Source of the DNA: Coriobacteriia bacterium
GTDB taxonomy: Bacteria; Actinomycetota; Coriobacteriia; WRKU01; WQUG01
Direction of reading: 5' to 3'
DNA length: 53,441 nucleotides
NCBI GenBank assembly: GCA_009785795.1
Contig: WQVN01000004.1
Coordinates: forward strand, 1 to 53,441
Shown here: in pieces, positions 44,927 to 51,823 of the stretch
Numbering within the stretch: position 1 is the first letter of the stretch
Layout: the number at the start of each line of letters is the position of its first letter
Translations under genes and position numbers: made by a program
Notes under the pieces: model-generated
What the model saw: the letters and a program-made list of their open reading frames with translations, nothing else
Told to the model about the DNA's origin: nothing
The model's database searches: none

Positions 44927-44971
44927 TGGTGGAGCCTACCGGGATCGAACCGGTGACCTCATGGCTGCCAG
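44927..44971 (-). repeat. att-like fragment: 3' half of a tRNA-Ala
   Basis: Reverse-strand copy of the tRNA-Ala 3' half, from anticodon loop to CCA (45 nt, 40 identical to the tRNA at 46924-46999). The T-stem is ACCGG/CCGGT here and AGGGG/CCCCT in the intact gene, so both changes are compensated. The anticodon-arm side (17 nt) and acceptor/CCA side (11 nt) are identical. This is the pattern left when an integrase inserts an element at a tRNA gene and the displaced 3' end marks the far boundary. Confidence 0.75.
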
Positions 44972-45185
44972 TGTTTTCAGATAGGTAATAGCAGGTAATG
45001 TTTAGCACTATCTGCGCAGGTAGATGGGTTATCTAGCAACATCTAATACCATCTGAAGTGATGCACATTTGCGGCACATTTGCGGCAAACTTTACTGGCA
45101 ACAATTCCGTCTTGCATTCGACACCTTCTTGCTCCACTAGATTGCTCATAAAGCTGCTATGAACAATCAACGACAATCAATCCTA
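44972..45185. other. island end region with direct repeats, possible integrase tail
   Basis: No confident gene. The word CACATTTGCGG occurs twice in a row (about 45063-45085). On the - strand the three frames across it read sequences such as LPQMCRKCAS, which resemble integrase C-termini I have seen, but none is part of a longer integrase frame here. Short repeats of AGGTAAT and ATCTG-like words near the tRNA fragment could be integrase arm sites. Confidence 0.3.
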
Positions 45186-45392
45186 TCACATGTTCCTCTT
45201 TGCACTGACATGCTTCATGGCAGCAGCACTTAGCTCTTCAAGGGAAACATCATCAAACTTATCTCTGCGCCACTCCGTGTAGTCAAATGGCTCACGAGCC
45301 ATCAGTGCAATAAAGCGCTCAGCTTCTACCATGCCCAGATGTTTAGTGAGCAATTGCAAGCCTTCATTTTTTAGTACGGTTTCACTGGTTAT
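45186..45392 (-). CDS. antitoxin-like small protein partner of the PIN toxin
   Basis: A frame of about 68 residues that includes VEAERFIALMAREPFDYTEW and SLEELSAAAMKHV, typical of small VapB-like antitoxins encoded beside PIN toxins. No ATG/GTG/TTG sits at the expected place. An ATA at 45392 overlaps the PIN stop and is preceded by GAGGTG, and the next usable codons are TTG at 45359 and ATG at 45332. It was too short for the supplied ORF list. The antitoxin gene lies downstream of the toxin gene. Confidence 0.6.
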   Translation of the reverse strand: MTSETVLKNEGLQLLTKHLGMVEAERFIALMAREPFDYTEWRRDKFDDVSLEELSAAAMKHVSAKRNM

Positions 45393-45841
45393 GTTATCAC
45401 CTCAATCTCTTGAATGAATTGTACAGGGTTTACAATCTTAACGTCTGGCTCTACCGCTGAAAGTAGGCGGCGGTCAGTTGTAATAAAGTAATCACAGCCA
45501 CTCTCTGCTGCACAGGCAATGTGTAAGGCATCCATTGTCTTTATGCCAGAGCCTATTAACTTCTTAGCACGAGCAAGCACAGCAGGTGTTTCATCAACGG
45601 TTTCGCAAGAGAGCTTCTCCCACGCAGCTATTGCTCGGCTCTGCTCTTTGAAAGGGCTTTTACTGTTTTCATAGTCAAGAATATATGACCACACTAGCTG
45701 ATATTTTCCTAGCAGAATCTGCTGTTGCACAAACAACTTGACATCAGTCTCTAGTTTAATCTTGAGTTGTACCTGGTCGTAAAAAGGACGATTAGAGCAG
45801 CAGATGTCGAGATATACCTTTAAGTGCTTTCTCTTTACCAT
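45389..45841 (-). CDS. PIN-domain toxin, VapC type
   Basis: A 150-residue PIN nuclease. The acidic catalytic residues are Asp12 (YLDICCSNRPF), Glu58, Asp104 (TMDALHIAC) and Asp123 (FITTDRRLL), which fits a metal-dependent ribonuclease toxin. It belongs to a toxin-antitoxin pair with the small frame just downstream. Its position inside the tRNA-Ala island suggests that it stabilises the element. The ATG start is at 45841. Confidence 0.85.
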   Translation of the reverse strand: MVKRKHLKVYLDICCSNRPFYDQVQLKIKLETDVKLFVQQQILLGKYQLVWSYILDYENSKSPFKEQSRAIAAWEKLSCETVDETPAVLARAKKLIGSGIKTMDALHIACAAESGCDYFITTDRRLLSAVEPDVKIVNPVQFIQEIEVIT

Positions 45842-45894
45842 ACCTTCAGTTGAGCAACTTCATTATAGTGTAGGCGACCTTCAAAGTGCTGCCA

Positions 45895-46881
45895 TCAGGG
45901 CAAAGGCTTATGACGTTCACGAAGTTCAGAGATCAAGTCGACAAAGAAGGCATATTGATGAAGTATATCTCGTTCAAATTCCACATTGTCGAAATCATCT
46001 GGCCAGTCAGAAGTGTGTCCTGCATAACTATCGAGGTAACTTCGCCAAGTAGGTGTAAATGCCCAGTTGAAGCTGCTTGCTGAATGCGCTTCGTAAGTCC
46101 AAATATGTGCGTAGACATCTCGCCTTATTCCCGCTAAATCGCTATCTCGCATTATGGAGTCACTTGGACAATTCTCAAAAGCCAAAAGACGAGGCACATA
46201 CCAAATAGATTCAACTCTTTCTTCTCGAGCAAGATCCCAATAAGTGATGTCTATAGCATGACCAATATGAAAATCAATTCTGACACTTTGATCTTTCACC
46301 GAGCTATGGTATCCATACCGTGGATACATTAATCGCTCAATGAGACTTTCTATCTGACTAGGTATGTTGTTGCGAAGCGGATGTTCCCCATGAGACCAAG
46401 AGTTGACGTGAAAAAACGCATATACTTCGCCATCTTCTTCCGCGGGGAGACGTCTAGTCATGTCTTCCACTCGAATAAATACTCGCTCTAGAAGTTCATC
46501 ATCCTTAAGAGCATCGAAAATAAAATATGATGTAAGATCTATTTCATATTGAAGCATCTCACTTCCCACATTCACTACACAAATGGTAGGAGAACCACTC
46601 CAGTTCGAAACAATCACAAAATAAGGCTGCCGCATACTTTCCTCAGCAGCCTGTAAGGATCTGCTAATGTTAACCGAAGCAATGGCCAACAAGATGGAAG
46701 CAAGCATTAAAAGCAGCATTAAAATTGAATTTAAAATCGTAGCAATTGGAGTCACAATCTCTAGAATGTTCTTAAAATAATCTCTTTTTGTTATCGGTTT
46801 TTGAAAAGTGTTGCTGCGATATCGCGCTATAGGTGTGCGGTACTTCTGTTGTCGCTTACGACGCTTTGGTGAAATCTCCAT
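45895..46881 (-). CDS. membrane-anchored protein of unknown function, island cargo
   Basis: A 328-residue protein. A basic N-terminus (PKRRKRQQKYR) is followed by one long hydrophobic stretch (~45-72, VTPIATILNSILMLLLMLAS). The rest is soluble, with FVIVSNWSGSPTICVVNVGS and a Trp/Asp-rich C-terminal region (TSDWPDDFDNVEFERD). No family is recognised. Its position next to the tRNA att site and its AT-rich composition suggest an accessory, possibly defence-related, gene, but there is no motif to prove it. Confidence 0.6.
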   Translation of the reverse strand: MEISPKRRKRQQKYRTPIARYRSNTFQKPITKRDYFKNILEIVTPIATILNSILMLLLMLASILLAIASVNISRSLQAAEESMRQPYFVIVSNWSGSPTICVVNVGSEMLQYEIDLTSYFIFDALKDDELLERVFIRVEDMTRRLPAEEDGEVYAFFHVNSWSHGEHPLRNNIPSQIESLIERLMYPRYGYHSSVKDQSVRIDFHIGHAIDITYWDLAREERVESIWYVPRLLAFENCPSDSIMRDSDLAGIRRDVYAHIWTYEAHSASSFNWAFTPTWRSYLDSYAGHTSDWPDDFDNVEFERDILHQYAFFVDLISELRERHKPLP

Positions 46882-46923
46882 AAGTTTAGCTCCACTACTG
46901 CGAAAAAGGCTTGAAAAGAAGAG

Positions 46924-46999
46924 TGGTGGAGCCTAGGGGGGTCGAACCCCTGACCTCATGGCTGCCAGCCATGCGCTCTCCCAGCTGAGCTAAGGCCCC
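46924..46999 (-). tRNA. tRNA-Ala (anticodon GGC)
   Basis: A 76-nt cloverleaf on the - strand with encoded CCA. The anticodon loop is CTGGCAG (anticodon GGC), the acceptor stem is GGGGCCT/AGGCTCC with the alanine-identity G3-U70 wobble, and the T-arm is AGGGG-TTCGACC-CCCCT. It lies at the end of a small island whose other end carries a copy of its 3' half. Confidence 0.95.
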
Positions 47000-47070
47000 A
47001 CGCGTAAACCACTGAAAAAGTATAGCAGCTTTATTACGCCTTTGACCAGAGGGTCTATGGTCATATTAGA

Positions 47071-48108
47071 ATGTCATCCATGCTTTTCTCAGCGACAACA
47101 AAAATACTTACCAGATTACTGCGAGGTTCCGTTCGTGGCTTTGCCCTGTTCTTTGGCGTGTTTTCGGCACTCAATATTATCGTGTCTCGATTTGGCACTG
47201 CTCGCGCAGAAGACATCTGGTGGATTCAGTTCGACTATCTGCCATCACCGATAGTTGCAATGCTATCTGCACTGCTTGCAGTAACCTTGATTTGTTATGC
47301 ACTCAAGCCAGGAATGAGTCTTGTCAGAAAGATCGTAACGACTTCTGTGTGTATGGTGTATGCAGTATTCGCATTGGTCAATGTGCTTGAATACTATAGT
47401 CTGCTAAGCTCGGGTGCATTCACAACGCGGTTTCCTGTACCCTTTTCACTATTTATCGTCATAGGCTTTATTTTTATGGGCATAGTAGCATGGACTTTAA
47501 ATGAGCGTCGTTCGTCATTATTGGAATTTTCACTCATGATGATGTTTGCCGCTTTAGGGGTGCTACTTTTCCCCCTTGTGCAAATCTATACTTTTGGCTC
47601 TACTGATTATTCCAGGCCTGCTGACGTAGCTATAGTTTTTGGCGCGCGTGCATTTCCTGATGGGCGACTTTCCACGTCGCTGCGCGCACGGGTAGATCGC
47701 TCTATCGAGTTATACCACGATGGACTCGTGCCAAAACTTCTTTTTACGGGAGGCATTGATGCTGACGGAGTAAATGAGCCAGAAATGATGCGAGCTTATG
47801 CCATTGCGCACGGTGTTAATCCAGATAACATCATTATTGATCAATACGGCAATGACACTGATCTGTCAGCGCGAAATACGGTACCCATGTTGCACGAGAT
47901 GCAGGCAACACGTGTTCTTGCTGTTAGTCAAAACTATCATTTGCCACGAATCAAAATGGCATATCGGGCAGAAGGGGCTAATGTGCTGACGGTGCCTGCG
48001 TATAGTGATTATTTCATTCCAGGAACACATAGGAACCTAACAAGGGAAACATTTGCCTTCTGGGGCTATTGGTTGCGTTCAGGTGTCCGCGATTTAAGGG
48101 CGCCATAA
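47071..48108 (+). CDS. DUF218 (ElyC/SanA/YdcF-type) membrane protein
   Basis: A 345-residue protein with several N-terminal membrane segments (about 22-45, 58-82, 90-108, 122-145 and 150-175) and a C-terminal DUF218 domain with ADVAIVFGARAFPDGRLSTS, KLLFTGGID, YGNDTDLSARNT and AVSQNYHLPRIKMAYR. SanA/ElyC-like proteins affect cell-envelope polymer metabolism in other bacteria. The exact start may be ATG 47071 or 47080. A TTGACC at 47042 and TATTAG/TAGAAT at about 47064-47072 suggest a leaderless-like promoter for 47080. Confidence 0.8.
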   Translation: MSSMLFSATTKILTRLLRGSVRGFALFFGVFSALNIIVSRFGTARAEDIWWIQFDYLPSPIVAMLSALLAVTLICYALKPGMSLVRKIVTTSVCMVYAVFALVNVLEYYSLLSSGAFTTRFPVPFSLFIVIGFIFMGIVAWTLNERRSSLLEFSLMMMFAALGVLLFPLVQIYTFGSTDYSRPADVAIVFGARAFPDGRLSTSLRARVDRSIELYHDGLVPKLLFTGGIDADGVNEPEMMRAYAIAHGVNPDNIIIDQYGNDTDLSARNTVPMLHEMQATRVLAVSQNYHLPRIKMAYRAEGANVLTVPAYSDYFIPGTHRNLTRETFAFWGYWLRSGVRDLRAP

Positions 48109-48153
48109 AGTATCTTTTCTGTTGAAAATACTGTACGATGATTGCAGATTGAA

Positions 48154-48162
48154 TGGTAGAAT
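48154..48162 (+). promoter_or_regulatory. extended -10 before the membrane protein and exporter genes
   Basis: TGGTAGAAT is 59 bases before the ATG at 48222. It is the fifth occurrence of this TGnTA(T/G)A(A/C)T type in the window. No -35 is clear. Confidence 0.35.
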
Positions 48163-48221
48163 ACATATATTGTTGAAGGATTTCATGCAGATGGAACTTT
48201 GCAGTTAGTAGAGAAGGAATT

Positions 48222-48860
48222 ATGGAAGAGACTAAGACAAACGATACATCGACTGAACCTGCAGGTCAGGAAGAAGAAAACTCAGTGATGTCAGACTCGC
48301 CAGCGGCGACTAAGCTTGCGCCACGGGCAACTGTATTTGATAACAATTTGCGCGCGCTCGCGATTCATGGTGTGGCCTTACTGATCTTTACGGTAATTAC
48401 AATTATCGAGGCAAATATACCAGGCTTCTCGCTTCCATCCCTTGCGTGGACTTTTGCATTGCTTCTAATTATGGGCATGTACGTGTTCTTGGCAAATAGA
48501 TTTCTGTTGCCAATCTCAACTGTGAAAAATGTGCTGTCTGTAATCTACTTGCCAATACTGCTTGTGGTCGTGACAACGGCACATGTCCTTCTCTATCTGG
48601 ATGGAGTTAACCTAGCACAAGGCGTATATGATTCAGTGAGCTTTCTTGCCTTTGCCTTGAATGTGCCAGCGATCTTTATAGTGGTGACCGTATCTGGCTT
48701 TTTCACGACTCCGGGTGTTTCTTTTGGACCAGTTGCATTCATTATGCTCTATATTGCAGCACTGCTTCCACCACTTCTAATGTATGCAGGTCTCTGTCTG
48801 CGAGCATGGAGAAGTAAGGGAAAGACTGCAGCTGAAGCGACTGATTCTACCGACATCTAA
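48222..48860 (+). CDS. polytopic membrane protein, unknown
   Basis: A 212-residue protein with an acidic, Ser/Thr-rich N-terminal tail (residues 1-35), four to five predicted membrane segments (about 45-65, 72-92, 102-122, 135-160 and 165-190) and a basic C-terminus (RAWRSKGKTA). Its ending (LLPPLLMYAGLCLRAWR) is similar to that of the 4409-4909 protein. AAGGAA lies before the ATG. It sits directly before the TagG-like exporter gene and may be co-transcribed. Confidence 0.65.
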   Translation: MEETKTNDTSTEPAGQEEENSVMSDSPAATKLAPRATVFDNNLRALAIHGVALLIFTVITIIEANIPGFSLPSLAWTFALLLIMGMYVFLANRFLLPISTVKNVLSVIYLPILLVVVTTAHVLLYLDGVNLAQGVYDSVSFLAFALNVPAIFIVVTVSGFFTTPGVSFGPVAFIMLYIAALLPPLLMYAGLCLRAWRSKGKTAAEATDSTDI

Positions 48861-48868
48861 ACAAATTA

Positions 48869-49681
48869 ATGGTTGCAAAATTTTTTAGTGTGACTCATGG
48901 ACTCATGCGTCAGACATGGGACAATCGTGCGATAACGTGGGAATTCGCTCGTCGTACCCTGCACAAAAAGTACAAAGGAACAGCATTGGGCATGCTTTGG
49001 ATTTTAGCATTGCCCATGGCCTATGTCTTGGTGTTTTGGTTTGCAATTGAGATTGGCCTGCGTATGGATAGGGGTGACTACCCCTTTGTGCTGTGGTTAA
49101 TACCGGGCATCTTTTTGTGGCGCACCATTAGCGAGTGCCTTTCGCAGGCAGGTAATTCTGTGCGTAAGAATCGCGGGCTTGTGACAAAGGTATCCTTTCC
49201 GCTAATTGCTATTCCTCAATTTAGCGTACTCTCTTTATTTGTGGCACACATGGGTGTAATGCTGCTGGCGTTTGCCATTTTTATCGCTGCGGGGTATACG
49301 CCGACCATATACTGGCTACAGTTTTTCTACTATATCCCAGCAGCCTTTATTTTTTGCCTTATTGCGGCTACCTTTTTATCTGCACTTACCGCGTTCTCGA
49401 AAGACTTGGTGCAGTTTATTCGTGTAATGACGCAAACACTGTTCTGGTTTTCACCAATTCTGTGGCCAGCAAGCAATTTGGAAGGTACCTTAGGCGTGAT
49501 AATGCGCTTAAATCCTATTGCTTATTTGGTTGAGGGATATAGAGCCTGCATGCTTTACAATACATGGTTTTGGCAGGATCCTGGCTGGGCGCTATATTTT
49601 TGGGCTTTCATTATGATTTCTGGCGTTGTGACTATTTATGTATGGAATAGAATGTCTCGAAACTTTGCAGATGTGATGTAG
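48869..49681 (+). CDS. polysaccharide/teichoic-acid ABC exporter permease, TagG-like
   Basis: A 270-residue ABC-2 permease. It begins ARRTLHKKYKGTALGMLWILALP, has about six membrane segments and the conserved DYPFVLWLIPGIFLWRTISE region, followed by RLNPIAYLVEGYRACML near the end. Such proteins pair with a TagH/Wzt-type ATPase and export undecaprenyl-linked polymers. The gene directly precedes that ATPase (1-base gap after its stop). No ribosome site is evident at the ATG, which follows the previous gene by 8 bases. Confidence 0.88.
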   Translation: MVAKFFSVTHGLMRQTWDNRAITWEFARRTLHKKYKGTALGMLWILALPMAYVLVFWFAIEIGLRMDRGDYPFVLWLIPGIFLWRTISECLSQAGNSVRKNRGLVTKVSFPLIAIPQFSVLSLFVAHMGVMLLAFAIFIAAGYTPTIYWLQFFYYIPAAFIFCLIAATFLSALTAFSKDLVQFIRVMTQTLFWFSPILWPASNLEGTLGVIMRLNPIAYLVEGYRACMLYNTWFWQDPGWALYFWAFIMISGVVTIYVWNRMSRNFADVM

Positions 49682-50926
49682 GTGGCAGACATGAATGATG
49701 ATACGTGCAAACAGAACAATAAGGTCGCTCTTGAGTATGCTGTTGAGGTTTCACAACTCACAAAGCGATACAAGATTTATCCTAACGACATAAAACGTGC
49801 TTTAGGAACCTTGGGGTTCAAGGTTGAGCATAAGGATTTTGTCGCTCTTGACAATATAAATTACAAATTTGAAAAAGGCGAAGTTACTGCAATTCTGGGT
49901 CGAAATGGATCAGGAAAATCAACCCTGTTAAAGCTAATCACCGGTGTTACCTTTCCCAATAAAGGAACTGTAGAGACGCATGGACGAATTTCTGCCATGC
50001 TTGAATTGCGGTCAGGCTTTGATGCGGAATTGACTGGCATAGAGAACATCTATTATAAGGCTCTGACTATGGGAATCTCAGAAGCAGAGATCGAGCAAGT
50101 AAAAGATGACATCATTGAATTCGCAGATATTGGCGTGCACATTGACCAACCCTATCGAACCTATTCAAGTGGCATGAAGGCGCGTTTAGGATTTGCTGTG
50201 GCAGCAAATATCGATCCAGACATCCTTGTTGTTGACGAAGTCATGGCGGTTGGTGATGACATCTTCAAGATGAAATGCATTGCAAAAATGAATGAGTTTC
50301 GTCAGCAGGGGAAAACTATCCTGTTCGTTAGTCATAGCATGTCAACGGTAAAAGCTTTTTGCACGCGTGCTATTTGGCTCAATCAGGGCAAGCTTATGGC
50401 ACAGGGCGACATGGGTGATGTTGTTGTTCAGTACTCAGAATTTCTAAAGACTGAGCGCAAGCAAGCACGTGTAGCTGCTATTGAGCAGTCAGAAGAAGAA
50501 AATCCCATTTTGACACGCAGAGACATTGTTGCGCCGACCAAGTTTCGTTTGCTTGATGATTCTGGAGAGAGCATAAAGAAGCTTGATTTTGGGAAGCCTT
50601 GGGCCTTTGCATTTAACTATGAGGTAAAAAAGCCAATGGATAGCCTTGCGGTAGCTTTTTCAATCAGCAATGCAGAGGGTGTAGAGGTCTATTCGTCTGG
50701 CAAGCAATCCTTAAGCCTTGACAGGACTATTGGCAAACATAAAGCACGTATACAGTTTGAAGAAGCAAGCTTGATTCCTGGCAAGTACCAGATTACCGTT
50801 GAGCTATGGGACAATGTGTCTGGCCTTAAAGTACTTGCTGCGAATGCAAAGAAGTTCAACGTAGCGCAAACTGCCTACGTCGGAACAGGAATTGTGCACT
50901 TGAAGCACAGTGTGGCAAAGGACTAG
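49682..50926 (+). CDS. polysaccharide/teichoic-acid ABC exporter ATPase, TagH/Wzt-like
   Basis: A 414-residue ATPase with Walker A GRNGSGKST, signature YSSGMKAR, Walker B ILVVDEVMAVGDD and the switch LFVSHSMSTVKAF. The C-terminal domain (~280-410; KLDFGKPWAFAFNYEVKKP, QFEEASLIPGKYQITVELWD) resembles the carbohydrate-binding domain of Wzt-type proteins, which recognise the non-reducing end of the polymer. The start GTG at 49682 directly follows the permease gene; an in-frame ATG at 49691 is an alternative. The pair indicates export of a lipid-linked surface polymer. Confidence 0.9.
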   Translation: MADMNDDTCKQNNKVALEYAVEVSQLTKRYKIYPNDIKRALGTLGFKVEHKDFVALDNINYKFEKGEVTAILGRNGSGKSTLLKLITGVTFPNKGTVETHGRISAMLELRSGFDAELTGIENIYYKALTMGISEAEIEQVKDDIIEFADIGVHIDQPYRTYSSGMKARLGFAVAANIDPDILVVDEVMAVGDDIFKMKCIAKMNEFRQQGKTILFVSHSMSTVKAFCTRAIWLNQGKLMAQGDMGDVVVQYSEFLKTERKQARVAAIEQSEEENPILTRRDIVAPTKFRLLDDSGESIKKLDFGKPWAFAFNYEVKKPMDSLAVAFSISNAEGVEVYSSGKQSLSLDRTIGKHKARIQFEEASLIPGKYQITVELWDNVSGLKVLAANAKKFNVAQTAYVGTGIVHLKHSVAKD

Positions 50927-50980
50927 TGCGATGACAAGAAAAGATGGAATAATCGCACATTTGAATCTGAAAGGTGTGGA

Positions 50981-51709
50981 ATGCAGGTAGTCATCTTCAA
51001 TTCGGGTCTTGGTGTGCGCATGGGAGATGCGGGCAAAAAGACTCATAAAGCGATGTTTCCTCTTGAGGGACATGGCGGCGAGACTATTTTCGAGCGCCAA
51101 ATCAGACTGTTGAGTGATGCAGGACTAAAGGATTTTGTGATAACTACTGGTCCTTTCAAAGATCAGCTTGAGGCTGTTCTTGATAATCCTCAATATTCAA
51201 ATCTCAATGTTGAACTTGTCGAAAATCCTGTTTATGCGACAACAAATTACATCTACTCACTGTATTTGGCGCGCGATTTCATCACAGATGATGTCCTGTC
51301 AATTCATGGTGACCTTGTATTTAGCCCTGGGTTTTTGCAGCGCATTCTCAGTGCGGAAGATACTTCCTGTGCTGCAGTTGACAGGCAAGCAGCGTTGCCA
51401 GATAAAGATTTTAAAGCGCGCATTTCGAATGGGCTGATAAAAGAAGTTGCTGTTGACATCTTTGATAGCGACTGCGTTGCCTTTCAGCCCTTTTATCGTC
51501 TGCGTGCAGATGATATGCAGGCTTGGATGGCAGAAGTTGTACGCTTTGTCGATGATGGCAAGACGGGAGTGTATGCAGAAAATGCGCTCAATAGGCTAAC
51601 TGACCATCTTCAGATTTCTGAACTTTCATATACCGATGACTATGTTGCTGAGGTTGACACCCTTGAGGATTTGTCTGCCGTATCTAAAGAGGTAAAACTC
51701 TTTGATTAG
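50981..51709 (+). CDS. LicC/PntC-like nucleotidyltransferase
   Basis: A 242-residue NTP-transferase fold. The N-terminal VVIFNSGLGVRMGDAGKKTHKAM has the glycine-rich nucleotide-binding loop and Lys, and IFERQIRLL plus HGDLVFSPGF (metal-binding region) follow. In this context it is a good candidate for a CTP-dependent activator of a small alcohol or phosphonate headgroup, as LicC does for phosphocholine and PntC for 2-aminoethylphosphonate. The specificity is not proven. AAAGGTG precedes the ATG by about 5 bases. It lies between the TagH-like gene and the ADH/TagF-like fusion. Confidence 0.75.
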   Translation: MQVVIFNSGLGVRMGDAGKKTHKAMFPLEGHGGETIFERQIRLLSDAGLKDFVITTGPFKDQLEAVLDNPQYSNLNVELVENPVYATTNYIYSLYLARDFITDDVLSIHGDLVFSPGFLQRILSAEDTSCAAVDRQAALPDKDFKARISNGLIKEVAVDIFDSDCVAFQPFYRLRADDMQAWMAEVVRFVDDGKTGVYAENALNRLTDHLQISELSYTDDYVAEVDTLEDLSAVSKEVKLFD

Positions 51710-51823
51710 TGTCAGTTTTGAAATGTGCTGACTATGAGTGCTAGGGCAAGTGGACTGTACAGATAAGCGCTTTACGAGTTCAATAAGTTAATGTATGACA
51801 AGCAAAGGGTGAAACATACACAC

